The notes under the pieces were generated by a model. The model did no database searches, was not told where the DNA came from, and saw nothing but the letters and a program-made list of their open reading frames with translations. A DNA stretch of 64,000 nucleotides, taken from JACKBJ01 sp964549495. Its GTDB lineage: Bacteria; Chloroflexota; Anaerolineae; Epilineales; Epilineaceae. The position numbers and the translations under genes are program-made. Shown piece after piece: positions 36,871 to 47,095 of this stretch. Location: assembly GCA_964549495.1 (NCBI GenBank), contig CAZJWJ010000015.1:3633-67632 (forward strand), read 5' to 3'. The stretch's first letter is position 1, and each line of letters begins with the position of its first letter.

Positions 36871-37326
36871 CTAGCGGGCGAAGCGGCTCGCGCGGCTGAC
36901 GTAGGTGCGGATGCGCTTCATCGGGCCGGCGAAGTCCTCGTAGCCCTCGTCGATCTGCTCGGCGGCCACGGAGGGATCGTAGCAGGCCAGTTCGGCGGCA
37001 TCGGCCATTCCGCGGACCTCGCGGGCCACCATGACATGGGTCAGAACGATGTGCTTGGGCGTCAGGCGGGTCATGCCATCCAGATCGTCCGCGATGGACT
37101 GGCCGCGCAGGGCGATCTCGGCCATCTCGGCCGAGCAGGCCAATTCGGGCTTGGCCACGGCAGCCGTGCTCAGCTCGCGCGTCTCGTAGGCCCAACGCTC
37201 GATGACGGGTGCGAAGGGCTCCATGCCGCGAGCGTACTCGCCCATGTCGGCCGAAGCGGTGTTGGCGGTGGCGGCGAAGGCGATCAGGGTCAAGAGGCCG
37301 GCGATCAGAGTGGTCATGCGCTTCAT
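36871..37326 (-). CDS. Small secreted protein of unknown function
   Basis: The 151-residue product starts with a clear signal peptide (MKRMTTLIAGLLTLIAFAAT, cut probably after TASA). The mature part is helical, with cysteines in ELACSAEMAE and ELACYDPSV that could form one disulphide. I do not recognise a family. The ATG at 37326 has GGAGG seven bases upstream, which decides it against the longer frame. It is divergent from the reductase gene at 37576 and is followed by the repeat hairpin. Confidence 0.75.
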   Translation of the reverse strand: MKRMTTLIAGLLTLIAFAATANTASADMGEYARGMEPFAPVIERWAYETRELSTAAVAKPELACSAEMAEIALRGQSIADDLDGMTRLTPKHIVLTHVMVAREVRGMADAAELACYDPSVAAEQIDEGYEDFAGPMKRIRTYVSRASRFAR

Positions 37327-37575
37327 GTCATTTCCTCCACGGGTTGAGTTTGGCGCTGGGTGTTGCGTCGGTGCATCTCTGCTTTCATCGATCATGACAC
37401 CAGTCTAACCCGAGGCCGGCGCGCTTGCTTGACCCGGAGTTCCCGCCGGGCGGACGCGATTCCTACCAGGGCTTCCCGAGAGGCTGACCGCAACCTGACG
37501 GGCTCGTGCATGACCGACTTCTGGCCTATTCTTGGGCCGATCATGGCCAACCCACCGGATGAATAGGAGCCGAAG

Positions 37576-38145
37576 ATGGACCTGCGCGCCTGTGTCTTCA
37601 TCGCCACCAGCTTGGATGGCTTCATCGCCCGTCCGGAGGGTGATCTGGATTGGCTGGATGCGGCCGCCGCCGAGCTCTCCGAAGACGTGGACGGTGGCTA
37701 CGCGGAGTTCATGGCCGATGTGGATGCCCTGGTGATGGGCCGCAAGTCCTTCGAGAAGGTCCTTAGCTTCGGCCAATGGCCTTACGGAGACACCGAGGTG
37801 GTCGTGCTCAGCCGCGGCAGGATCGACATCCCCTCCGAACTGCCCGAGACCGTCCGCGTCGCCGCCGGCAGCCCGGACGAGATCTGCTCGATGCTGGCCG
37901 GCGAGGGCAAGCGCAAGCTCTACATCGACGGGGGGCAGACCATCCAGGGCTTCCTGGCCGCCGGCCGCATCGACGAGCTGATCATCACCGTGGCCCCGGT
38001 GCTGATCGGCCAGGGCATCTCGCTCTTCGGATCGCTGCCGCGCGACATCCGGCTCGAGTTGATCGAGACGCGAACCTACCCGGGCGGGATGGTGCAGCTA
38101 CACTACCGCGTCCGGACAGCGGCCCCGTCCGCCGCTTCGACCTGA
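37576..38145 (+). CDS. Dihydrofolate reductase family protein (RibD C-terminal-like)
   Basis: The 189-residue protein belongs to the DHFR-fold RibD_C family: LRACVFIATSLDGFIARPEG at the N-terminus, then DALVMGRKSFEKVL, then KLYIDGGQTIQGFLAAGRID and LIITVAPVLIGQGISLFG. It should bind NADPH and reduce a small substrate. Stand-alone members occur widely and mostly lack a proven role. The residues of true folate reductases are not clearly conserved, so folate is unlikely. The ATG at 37576 has AGGAG six bases upstream. It is convergent with the phosphopantetheinyl transferase. Confidence 0.88.
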   Translation: MDLRACVFIATSLDGFIARPEGDLDWLDAAAAELSEDVDGGYAEFMADVDALVMGRKSFEKVLSFGQWPYGDTEVVVLSRGRIDIPSELPETVRVAAGSPDEICSMLAGEGKRKLYIDGGQTIQGFLAAGRIDELIITVAPVLIGQGISLFGSLPRDIRLELIETRTYPGGMVQLHYRVRTAAPSAAST

Positions 38146-38179
38146 TCCCTTCCGGCTTGGTGCAGGCACCGGTCGTCGT

Positions 38180-38980
38180 TCAGCTGGGCGCATCCCAACG
38201 GAACGCGCGCAGGCGTCGTGGCGAGTCCGGATCCGCCCAAGCCAGCACGGCGACATGTCCGTCCAGCGCGATGGAATGGAGCCCGCAGCGCCGGTCACCG
38301 GCCATTCCCCACTCGAAGTCGCCGACCGGTGCGATGTCCCTTCCCGCCTCGACCAGACCGATCGCCACGCTGCCGAGCGCCCGGGAGAGCGCCTCACCGG
38401 TGGCCTTGAGACAGGCCTCCTTGCGGCACCACAACTCGAGGAAGGCCGCATCGAACTCCGCGCTCCCTTCGGCTTCCAGCCAACGCTGTTCGGCCGGGGA
38501 GAAGTAGCGCGCCGCCAGGCGACGGGCCTTGGGAATCGGACGCAGCCGCTCCAGATCCACACCCAGCTCTGGCCCGCGGCCGACCGCCACCACGGCCAGG
38601 TCTTCGCAGTGGGCGAGGTTGAACTGGATCTCGACTAGCGGAGCGCGCAGCCGCGGCTTGCCATGGCGGCCCAGCTCGAAGCGAAGCTCGGCCGGATCCA
38701 CGCCGACGTAGCCGGCCAGAATCCGGCGCAACATGCCGCGACCGGCCACGAATCGCCTTCGGAGCCGCTCGCGTCCGAACGCCAGCGCGCGTTCCTGCTC
38801 CGGACCGTCCAGCCAAGACTCCATTTCGTCCCAACTCGGCGGCGGATCCGCCAGGTCGATCCGCCAGAGATGGACTTCTTCCGCCCCCAATTCAATCCGA
38901 CCCGGCCGGGCCGATCGCCAAGTCCTGGACCTCGACCCGATCTCTCCGTCGAGTGTCGGGCTCACCCCCGCGCTGCTCAC
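38180..38980 (-). CDS. 4'-phosphopantetheinyl transferase, Sfp type
   Basis: The 266-residue protein has the Sfp-type signatures GVDLERLRP (magnesium-binding Asp and Glu) and FLELWCRKEACLKATGEAL, plus the N-terminal basic block RERLRRRFVAGRGMLRRIL. It moves the phosphopantetheine arm of CoA onto carrier proteins of fatty acid, polyketide or peptide synthases. The GTG start at 38980 overlaps the stop of the methyltransferase gene (GTGA), so the two are coupled. No carrier-protein synthase cluster is nearby; the lone ketosynthase at 10369 could be a client, which is inference. Confidence 0.9.
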   Translation of the reverse strand: MSSAGVSPTLDGEIGSRSRTWRSARPGRIELGAEEVHLWRIDLADPPPSWDEMESWLDGPEQERALAFGRERLRRRFVAGRGMLRRILAGYVGVDPAELRFELGRHGKPRLRAPLVEIQFNLAHCEDLAVVAVGRGPELGVDLERLRPIPKARRLAARYFSPAEQRWLEAEGSAEFDAAFLELWCRKEACLKATGEALSRALGSVAIGLVEAGRDIAPVGDFEWGMAGDRRCGLHSIALDGHVAVLAWADPDSPRRLRAFRWDAPS

Positions 38981-39798
38981 TCGCCGGCCGACTCGCCCTG
39001 TTCGGACGGGTCGGAGGGGTCGGAGGGGTCCGCCAATTCCGGCTCCCGCCGCGCGACCGCCACCACAGTCGTGCCGCGCCCGAGCCGGCGCAGTCCGTGG
39101 TCGACCCGCAACAGCGCCGGCATCACCAGGGTATAGGCACGGTAGGCCGGACTGTCCCCGAAGCGATCGAAGCGATGCTCGCCGCCCGATCGCCGCAACA
39201 TCCGATCGTAGCCCTGCATGACCGCGCGCTGGAAGGGGAAGCCCTCCGTGGCCAGATCGAGCAGCTCGAAGCCGGCGAGCAAGCCCCGGATCTCCGCCAG
39301 CGAGAAGCGGGTCACGTGCTCGGCATAGTCGTCCATCACCGTCCACTGCTCGCGGTCGTGGGGCGTGGTCAGGACCAAGACCCCGCCGGGCCGCAACACG
39401 GCCCGGGCATAGTCCAACACCCGCTCCGGCTCCCCGACATGCTCGATGACCTCGGAGCACACCGCCAGGTCGAAGGCCGATCGCCAAGCCTCCGGTGGCG
39501 CCTCGGTCGCGTCACCAACATAGAAGCCGACCTCCCCTTTCGGCCCCGAAGCCGCCACCCGCGTGGCCAGCGCCACCGCCCGCGGACTCGGGTCGACCCC
39601 GATCACCGGATAGCCTGCCGCCGCCAAAGCCATCGAGGTCCGCCCGAGCCCGCATCCAATATCGATCGTGGCTGTCGACCTGGGATCCACGGACCACCGA
39701 TCCGCCAACTCCACGATCGTGCGCGTCAGATGACGCAGTAGGGGATCACGATGTTGCGAGCGCAGCAGTTGACCCAGCTCGGCTTGATAGATCTCCAC
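38977..39798 (-). CDS. SAM-dependent class I methyltransferase
   Basis: The 273-residue protein has a class I SAM-binding fold with motif I ATIDIGCGLGRTSMALAAAG, motif II VIGVDPS, and CSEVIEHVGEPERVLDYARA followed by LRPGGVLVLTTP. The C-terminal part ends in a run of DPSDPS repeats. The substrate is unknown. The GTG at 39798 is chosen because GAGGAG lies five bases upstream and the fold starts shortly after; the frame runs on upstream through the divergent spacer. It is coupled to the phosphopantetheinyl transferase by a GTGA overlap. Confidence 0.87.
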   Translation of the reverse strand: MEIYQAELGQLLRSQHRDPLLRHLTRTIVELADRWSVDPRSTATIDIGCGLGRTSMALAAAGYPVIGVDPSPRAVALATRVAASGPKGEVGFYVGDATEAPPEAWRSAFDLAVCSEVIEHVGEPERVLDYARAVLRPGGVLVLTTPHDREQWTVMDDYAEHVTRFSLAEIRGLLAGFELLDLATEGFPFQRAVMQGYDRMLRRSGGEHRFDRFGDSPAYRAYTLVMPALLRVDHGLRRLGRGTTVVAVARREPELADPSDPSDPSEQGESAGE

Positions 39799-39981
39799 GA
39801 CCGCTCCTCGAATGGGCGCTTCCGGTAGCGGCCGGGCAGCCCGATATCCGCAGGGAGAGCCCGCTGATGATAGCATCCGCTGCGGATCGACTCCCCCCGA
39901 CCCGCCTGCTAAGCTGAGCGCGCCTCCTCGAACAGCTCCCGCCCATATACCCGGGTCCGAGATGACCGAACAGGAGACCGT

Positions 39982-40398
39982 ATGAGCCAGGCGATCACCG
40001 CCGACTTCGACGTCACGTCGTGGGACCAAGAGACCTATGATGCCGAGCTCGCCGATGGCCCGTCGCTGGCTCGCGCTACGGTGCGCAAGACCTATCGCGG
40101 AGCGCTCGAAGGCGAGGGTGTGGCCCAGCTCCTAACCTGTCAAGCCGATCCCGCAGACCTCGCGGCGGGCGCCGGCTACATCGCGTCCGAGGAGTTCCGC
40201 GGCCAGCTCGACGGCCACCAGGGCAGCTTCGTCATGCAACACTGGGGCCTCAGCGGCGGCGGCAGCCAGCCGCGCACCGCCGGCCACATCGTCCCCGGCT
40301 CCGCCACCGGCGCCCTGGCCGGCCTTACCGGCACCCTCCAGATCGATGTCGACACGGAAGGCAAGCACAGCATCACCTTGGACTACGAGCTGAAGTGA
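39982..40398 (+). CDS. DUF3224 family protein
   Basis: The 138-residue protein matches the DUF3224 pattern: TADFDVTSWDQETYDAE, ATVRKTYRGALEGEGVAQLL, GSFVMQHWG and VPGSATGALAGLTGTLQID. The family is predicted to fold as a small allene-oxide-cyclase-like barrel; no function is known. The ATG at 39982 has CAGGAG six bases upstream. Its stop overlaps the GTG start of the DUF429-NYN gene (GTGA), so they are coupled. Confidence 0.82.
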   Translation: MSQAITADFDVTSWDQETYDAELADGPSLARATVRKTYRGALEGEGVAQLLTCQADPADLAAGAGYIASEEFRGQLDGHQGSFVMQHWGLSGGGSQPRTAGHIVPGSATGALAGLTGTLQIDVDTEGKHSITLDYELK

Positions 40399-41624
40399 GC
40401 CCGCGCCTCATCGTCGGCGTCGACTGCGCCACCGACCCGCGCAAGGTCGGTCTGGCCATCGGCCACTGGCGAGAGGGGCAGCTGCACCTGCTCGGTGCCC
40501 GCGCGGGCAGCACGGCCGAGGAGAACCTCGCTCTCCTCACGGCTTGGCTCGAGCTCGATCCTGACCTCCCCTCGCTCCTCGCCCTGGACGCGCCCTTGGG
40601 CTGGCCGGCCCCGATGGCCGATCACCTCCCCGGCCACCGCGCCGGCCAACCCATCCCCGTCCCCCCCAACCAGCTCTTCCGCCGAGCCACCGACCGCTTG
40701 GTCCACCGACACACCGGCAAGCTCCCCCTGGACGTCGGCGCCGACCGCATCGCCCGCACCGCCCTGGCCGCCCTCCAACTCCTCGATGACCTCCGTGATC
40801 GGACCGGCCGCCCCATCCCCTTGGCCGAGGACGCCAATCCGCCGACCTCCACCGCCGTCATCGAAGTCTACCCGGCCGCCACCCTCCACGCGCGCGGACT
40901 TCGCAGCACCGCCTATAAGCGTCCCGACCAAGAACCCGCGCGCCGCGAGATCCTCTCCGGTCTCTCCTCCGAGTGGCATCTCGAGGTCTCCGGCGTCGAC
41001 CAGGCCATGCTGGCCCAGGCCGATGTCCTCGACGCCGCCATCTGCGTCCTGGCCGGCGCAGACTTCGCGGCCGGCCTCGCCCTCCCGCCCGAAGACCCGG
41101 ACCTGGCACGTCGAGAAGGCTGGATCTGGGTCCGCCCCCCCGATCCAGAGTTCGGATCCGAGCACCGATCGGCGGTTCACGACGCGAGCGACACGTCCCA
41201 GGATCCTCCATCGCCAGAGGAACCCAAATCGCTTGCCCCGCTCCTGATCGTCGACGGCGCCAACGTGGTTGGTTCGGTACCCGACGGATGGTGGCGTGAC
41301 CGCGCCGGCGCCGCCCGCCGCTTGCGAGATGCTCTGGTCGAGGTCGCGAGGCGCGGCCTGTCCGATCACCGCTTCGAGGCATTGCGCCTGGGCCCCATCG
41401 AGGTCATCCTGGTTGTCGAGGGCGCCGCACGAGGCCTGCCGTCCATACCGGATGTCCAAGTGGTCTCGGCCCCGGGCAGTGGCGATGACCGCATCGTTCA
41501 ACTCGTTGCCGATCGCGATCCGGGTCGATGGTGTGCCGTCGCGACGGCCGACCGCGAGTTGATCGCCCGAGTCCGCGCGCTCGGCTCGGAGCGCATCGGT
41601 CCGCGCAGCCTGCCGCGTCGTTAG
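40395..41624 (+). CDS. DUF429 predicted nuclease fused to NYN/PIN-like domain
   Basis: The 409-residue protein joins two parts. Residues about 1-245 are a DUF429 domain (LIVGVDCATDPRKVGLAIG, then LALDAPLGWPAP, FRRATDRLVH and VIEVYPAATL), predicted to be an RNase H-like nuclease. After an acidic, Ser/Pro linker, residues about 280-409 form a NYN/PIN-like domain (LLIVDGANVVGSVPDGWW, RRLRDALVEVARRG, SAPGSGDDRIVQL, VATADRELIARVRALG) with the acidic residues of a metal-dependent ribonuclease. In other bacteria the second part is usually a separate small protein. The frame is continuous, so this is a real fusion, not a frameshift. Start GTG 40395 overlaps the preceding stop. Confidence 0.83.
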   Translation: MSPRLIVGVDCATDPRKVGLAIGHWREGQLHLLGARAGSTAEENLALLTAWLELDPDLPSLLALDAPLGWPAPMADHLPGHRAGQPIPVPPNQLFRRATDRLVHRHTGKLPLDVGADRIARTALAALQLLDDLRDRTGRPIPLAEDANPPTSTAVIEVYPAATLHARGLRSTAYKRPDQEPARREILSGLSSEWHLEVSGVDQAMLAQADVLDAAICVLAGADFAAGLALPPEDPDLARREGWIWVRPPDPEFGSEHRSAVHDASDTSQDPPSPEEPKSLAPLLIVDGANVVGSVPDGWWRDRAGAARRLRDALVEVARRGLSDHRFEALRLGPIEVILVVEGAARGLPSIPDVQVVSAPGSGDDRIVQLVADRDPGRWCAVATADRELIARVRALGSERIGPRSLPRR

Positions 41625-41719
41625 TGCACCGCCGCAGTGAACCCTAGGACTCTATTGGCCGATGGCGAGAGGTCTGTTCGATCCCGCGACGTTCCTTCAC
41701 ACTGCGAGGTCTTCCATCC

Positions 41720-42079
41720 ATGACGATCAAGCACATGCTCTTGGCAATGCTCGCCCTGTTCTTCGTGCTCAACGGCTTGAACCATCTTTTCAATGCGGAA
41801 TGCCTCGAGGAATACGCCGAGAAGCGGGGGCTGATCGCAAGTGAGTGGGTGGTTCGTCTCAGCGGCCTCGTCCTGATCGTGGGGGGCGTCTCCCTGGTCA
41901 TCGAGCCGCTCCGGCTCTATGGCATCGTCGGGTTGTCCCTGTTCCTCCTCGTCGCGGCCGGGCGGCTCCACCAGTTTTGGAAGGTCCGCAATCGGCAGAC
42001 GCAGATGCTCGAAGCCATGAACTTCGCCAAGAATCTGGCCATCCTGACCGAGCTGATGTACATCGCGCTCGAGGGATGA
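41720..42079 (+). CDS. DoxX-like small membrane protein
   Basis: The 119-residue protein has four hydrophobic segments (about 5-25, 42-60, 63-80 and 98-116) and a DoxX-like opening (MLALFFVLNGLNHLF). DoxX proteins are small membrane proteins of poorly known, possibly redox-related, function. Only a weak GAGG precedes the ATG at 41720. The gene is convergent with the ATP synthase operon; the operon terminator lies about 175 bases after its stop. Confidence 0.72.
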   Translation: MTIKHMLLAMLALFFVLNGLNHLFNAECLEEYAEKRGLIASEWVVRLSGLVLIVGGVSLVIEPLRLYGIVGLSLFLLVAAGRLHQFWKVRNRQTQMLEAMNFAKNLAILTELMYIALEG

Positions 42080-42253
42080 GCGTGGCGCCTCGAGGACTGG
42101 GCGATCGGGCCCCGGCTACAGACGCTTCCATGCTGCGGCAGGCTACCAGGCGCCCGCATTCCCATCGCCTCGATCCGCCTCCTGAATCTGGTACTGCGTC
42201 GAGATTGGACTTCGCGACGCGATCCGCGCGATCACGTCCAAGATCGAAGAAAA

Positions 42254-42277
42254 CGAGGACCGCCGAAGCGGTCCTCG
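42254..42277 (-). terminator. Rho-independent terminator of the ATP synthase operon
   Basis: On the minus strand CGAGGACCGC pairs perfectly with GCGGTCCTCG around a TTCG tetraloop, followed by TTTTCTTC. UUCG loops with a U-rich tail are the classic intrinsic terminator form. It lies 52 bases after the atpC stop. Confidence 0.9.
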
Positions 42278-42329
42278 CATTGTACTCGATCGTCGATTCG
42301 TCCCAGTCGGCCGAACCGGGCCCGCCCGA

Positions 42330-42764
42330 TCAGTCGCGGCGCGCCCCTTCGCGTCGCCGGCGCCGCGCACGCTGCGAGACCTGGAGCCGGGTCTGTGCAC
42401 GCTGCAACGCCGCCAGCGCCCGCTCGCGGTCTTCCTTGACATCGGCCTCGGCCAGCGCCTTCTCGGCGCGCTGCCGGGCCTCTTCGGCCCGCTCGGCGTC
42501 GATCTCGTCGGCTTGCTCGGCCCGGTCGGCCATCACGATGACGCGCGAGTCGCGCACCTCCATGAAGCCGCCTCCGATGGCGAGGAGCTCGCGATCGCCG
42601 CCGCGCAGGATCTCCAACGCGCCCTCGCGCAGGCCCGTCACCACCGGCTCGTGGCGCGGCAGGATGCCCATCACGCCCTCGGTACCGGGCACGATGACCA
42701 TGTCGATGTCGTCGGCGCTGAAGACCTGGCGCTCGACGGTGACCACATCCAAGCGCAGCGTCAT
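42330..42764 (-). CDS. atpC: ATP synthase epsilon subunit
   Basis: The 144-residue protein has the beta-sandwich N-terminal domain (MTLRLDVVTVERQVFSADDI, GVMGILPRHEPVVTGL) and a C-terminal helical hairpin with a very basic tail (QRARRRRREGARR). Epsilon is part of the central stalk and can inhibit ATP hydrolysis by extending its helices. It is the last gene of the operon and is followed by a UUCG-loop terminator. It starts 25 bases after atpD. Confidence 0.95.
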   Translation of the reverse strand: MTLRLDVVTVERQVFSADDIDMVIVPGTEGVMGILPRHEPVVTGLREGALEILRGGDRELLAIGGGFMEVRDSRVIVMADRAEQADEIDAERAEEARQRAEKALAEADVKEDRERALAALQRAQTRLQVSQRARRRRREGARRD

Positions 42765-42789
42765 ACGGATCTCCTCGTCGGTGCCCGGC

Positions 42790-44193
42790 TCAGCCGGAGA
42801 GCTCTTCGGCCCTGGCGATGGCCTCGTCGATCGTGCCGACCATGCGGAAAGCCTGCTCGGGCAGGTCGTCGTGCTTGCCGGCCAGGATCTCCTGGAAGCC
42901 GCGCACCGTCTCCTCGCGCGGGACGTACTTGCCCGGGATGCCGGTGAACTGCTCGGCCACCCGGAAGGGCTGGCTCAGGAACTGCTCGATCTTGCGCGCG
43001 CGGGCCACCAGCAAGCGGTCCTCGTCGGAAAGCTCGTCCACGCCGAGGATGGCGATGATGTCCTGCAGGTCGCGGTAGCGCTGCAAGACGCGCTGTACTT
43101 CGCGGGCGGTGTCGTAGTGATCCTGGCCGACCACGTTGGGATCGAGGATGCGGCTGGTCGAGGCCAGCGGGTCGACGGCCGGGTAGATGCCCTTGTCGGC
43201 GATGGCCCGCTCCAGCGAGATGGTCGCGTCCAGATGGGCGAAGGTGGTGGCCGGCGCCGGGTCGGTGATGTCGTCGGCCGGCACGTAGACCGCCTGCAGG
43301 CTGGTGATGGCACCCTTGCGGGTGGTGGTGATTCGCTCCTGCAGCTGGCCCATCTCGCTACCCAAAGTGGGCTGGTAACCGACGGCGCTGGGCATGCGGC
43401 CCAAGAGCGCCGAGACCTCGCTGCCGGCCTGCACGAAGCGGAAGATGTTGTCGACGAAGAGCAGCACGTCCGAGCCCTGGTCGCGGTAGTACTCGGCCAT
43501 CGTCAGGGCCGAGAGGGCCACGCGCAGGCGGGCGCCCGGCGGCTCGTTCATCTGGCCGAAGACCATGATGGTCTTGTCCATGACGCCGGCCTCGCGCATC
43601 TCGCCCCAGAGCTGGGTGCCCTCGCGCGAGCGCTCGCCGACGCCGGCGAAGGCCGAGACGCCCGAGTGCTCGAGAGCCATCGTCTGGATCATCTCCATGA
43701 TGATGACCGTCTTGCCCACGCCGGCACCGCCGAAGATGCCGGTCTTGCCGCCGCGGGTGAAGGGCGCGATCAGGTCGATGACCTTGACGCCGGTCTCGAA
43801 GACCTCGGTCTGGGTGGCCTGCTCCTCGAAGCTGGGCGCCTCGCGGTGGATGGGGTAGCGGACCTCGGTCTCCACCGGCTCGCCCGGGTCGATGGTGCGG
43901 CCCAAGACGTCGAAGATGCGGCCCAGGGTGGGCGGACCGACCGGCACCGTGATCGGCGCGCCGGTGTTGAAGGCCTTGACGCCGCGCGCCAGGCCGTCGG
44001 TCGAGCCCATCGACACGCAGCGCACCACGTTGTCGCCCAGGTGCTGCTGCACCTCGGCCACCAGCGGCAGCCCCTCGCCGAGCGGGATCTCGATGGCGGT
44101 GTAGGTCGCCGGAACCCCGCCATCGGGGAAGCGGATATCCACCACGGAGCCCAGGATCTGGGTGACCTCGCCGACCTTGCCGTTACTTGTCAC
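42790..44193 (-). CDS. atpD: ATP synthase beta subunit
   Basis: The 467-residue catalytic subunit has Walker A GGAGVGKTVIIMEM, the catalytic Glu region GVGERSREGTQL, Walker B DVLLFVDNIFRF and the DELSEED-like loop DELSDEDRLL. It forms the catalytic sites of F1. The sequence LGRTIDPGEPV has a shorter loop than the usual GxPVDxxG segment. The start is GTG at 44193 with GGAGGAA eight bases upstream. It lies between atpG and atpC in normal operon order. Confidence 0.98.
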   Translation of the reverse strand: MTSNGKVGEVTQILGSVVDIRFPDGGVPATYTAIEIPLGEGLPLVAEVQQHLGDNVVRCVSMGSTDGLARGVKAFNTGAPITVPVGPPTLGRIFDVLGRTIDPGEPVETEVRYPIHREAPSFEEQATQTEVFETGVKVIDLIAPFTRGGKTGIFGGAGVGKTVIIMEMIQTMALEHSGVSAFAGVGERSREGTQLWGEMREAGVMDKTIMVFGQMNEPPGARLRVALSALTMAEYYRDQGSDVLLFVDNIFRFVQAGSEVSALLGRMPSAVGYQPTLGSEMGQLQERITTTRKGAITSLQAVYVPADDITDPAPATTFAHLDATISLERAIADKGIYPAVDPLASTSRILDPNVVGQDHYDTAREVQRVLQRYRDLQDIIAILGVDELSDEDRLLVARARKIEQFLSQPFRVAEQFTGIPGKYVPREETVRGFQEILAGKHDDLPEQAFRMVGTIDEAIARAEELSG

Positions 44194-44251
44194 GGTGTGA
44201 TTCCTCCGTCCAGATGGGCGATCGGCCGCGGCCGCCGCCCGATGGTTCTCG

Positions 44252-45130
44252 TCAGGATGCGGCCAGCGCCTGGCGCAAGGCCTCGGCGCCGCCGGCGATG
44301 TCCAGGATCTCGCTGGTGATGTCGGCCTGGCGGGCCTTGTTGAACTCCAGCGTCAGGTCGTCGGCCAGGTCCTTGGCCGCCTGGGTGGCATTGCGCATGG
44401 CCACCATGCGCGCCGAATGCTCGCTGGCCTGGGCCTCGAGCAGGGCCTGGTAGATGCGCATCTCGACCAGGCGGGGCAGAACCGAGTCCAGGACCTCTTC
44501 GGCACTGGGCTCGAAGGAGAAGTCGGACTTCACCTCCGGCAACTCCTCGGGCACGGCGATGGGCAGCAGCGTCTCGAGGGTCGGGTTCTGCCGGACCACG
44601 CTCTCGAAGTCGGCGTAGATCACGTGGACCGAGCTGTAGTCCGTGCCCAGGAAGCCATCGAGCAAGAGCCTCGAGATCGGGGTGATGTCCAGGATGCTCG
44701 GCTGGTCCGGAACCGGCGTGAAGGCGGCGTCCAGATCGCCGCCGGTGCGGGCCAGGAAATCGCGGCCCTTCTTGCCCAGGGCCACCCAGGCCACGTCCTG
44801 GCCCAACTGGGCCTCGACCTGCCGGATGGCGTAGCGGATGACGTTGAGCACCAGGCCGCCGGTCAGGCCACGGTCCGGCGTGACGAGCAGCACGGCCGGC
44901 TTGCCGGCCGGGTTCTCGCGCAGCAAAGGGTGGGCCAGGGGGCCGGCACCCGGCTGTGCGCGCAGGTGGGCCATCACCTCGGCCGCCCGCAGCGCGTAGG
45001 CGCGGCTGGCCAGGGTGGCATCCTGCGCCCGGCGCATCTTGGAGGCGCTGACCGCCTCCATGGCCCGGGTCACCTTGCCGATGTTCTTGACCGACTTGAT
45101 GCGGCGTTGAATCTCTCGCGAAGCTGCCAC
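44252..45130 (-). CDS. atpG: ATP synthase gamma subunit
   Basis: The 292-residue rotor subunit has the N-terminal coiled coil REIQRRIKSVKNIGKVTRAM and EAVSASKMRRAQ, the central LLVTPDRGLTGGLVLNVIR and the C-terminal MVAMRNATQAAKDLADDLTL followed by FNKARQADITSEILDI. The GTG at 45130 is taken because the conserved N-terminus starts there; the frame extends upstream into atpA without similarity. Gamma transmits rotation from the c ring to the catalytic sites. Confidence 0.96.
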   Translation of the reverse strand: MAASREIQRRIKSVKNIGKVTRAMEAVSASKMRRAQDATLASRAYALRAAEVMAHLRAQPGAGPLAHPLLRENPAGKPAVLLVTPDRGLTGGLVLNVIRYAIRQVEAQLGQDVAWVALGKKGRDFLARTGGDLDAAFTPVPDQPSILDITPISRLLLDGFLGTDYSSVHVIYADFESVVRQNPTLETLLPIAVPEELPEVKSDFSFEPSAEEVLDSVLPRLVEMRIYQALLEAQASEHSARMVAMRNATQAAKDLADDLTLEFNKARQADITSEILDIAGGAEALRQALAAS

Positions 45131-45161
45131 GCTAGCTATCCGTTTGCTGGTTCGATCGGGC

Positions 45162-46700
<1,539 letters not shown>

Positions 46701-46741
46701 GCTTTCCTCTCTCGTCGCGGCCGAGCGCGGCGCGGCCGGCC

Positions 46742-47095
46742 TCAGCCGGCGCCGCCGCCGGTCAGGCTCTGGCGAAGCTTGCCCAGTCGGGTGGCCACGC
46801 TGCCGTCGATGTAACGATCGCCCACGCGGACCACGACCCCGCCCAAGATGGACGGATCGACGCGATAGCCGATCGGAAGATCCTCACCGTGCGTCTGGCG
46901 CAACTGCGCTTCGATGCGCTCGCGCTGCCCCGCGTCCAGCTCGATGGCCGTGGTGACCGTGGCCTCGACGCGGTGCTTGCGCCCCGCCGCCTCGAGCTCC
47001 CCGAGGGCTTCCTTGATGCCCGAGATGCCCGCGCGCTCACCGACCTCGCTCACCAGCTCGCGGGCCATCTTCTTGAGGTCGAAGCCCTCGCTCAC
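46742..47095 (-). CDS. atpH: ATP synthase delta subunit, short form lacking the N-terminal domain
   Basis: The product has only 117 residues. It carries the C-terminal half of delta: a helical lead (LVSEVGERAGISGIKEALG), a strand pattern EATVTTAIELDAGQRERIEA and the hallmark RVDPSILGGVVVRVGDRYIDG followed by ATRLGKLRQSL. The N-terminal six-helix domain, which in other F1 enzymes grips the alpha subunit tips, is not encoded; the usual length is about 175-180. There is no missing half in another frame, because atpF ends exactly here with a GTGA overlap (GTG at 47095). Whether atpF or another protein replaces the missing domain is unknown. Confidence 0.88.
   Translation of the reverse strand: MSEGFDLKKMARELVSEVGERAGISGIKEALGELEAAGRKHRVEATVTTAIELDAGQRERIEAQLRQTHGEDLPIGYRVDPSILGGVVVRVGDRYIDGSVATRLGKLRQSLTGGGAG

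Noticed and set aside
42143..42442. 99-codon frame on the minus strand before the ATP synthase terminator
   Set aside because: It overlaps atpC and the terminator hairpin, is Arg/Ser-rich and has no ribosome-binding site.
41845..44319. Open frame of 824 codons on the plus strand across atpC and atpD
   Set aside because: Antisense shadow of highly conserved ATP synthase genes, with no motif and no ribosome-binding site.
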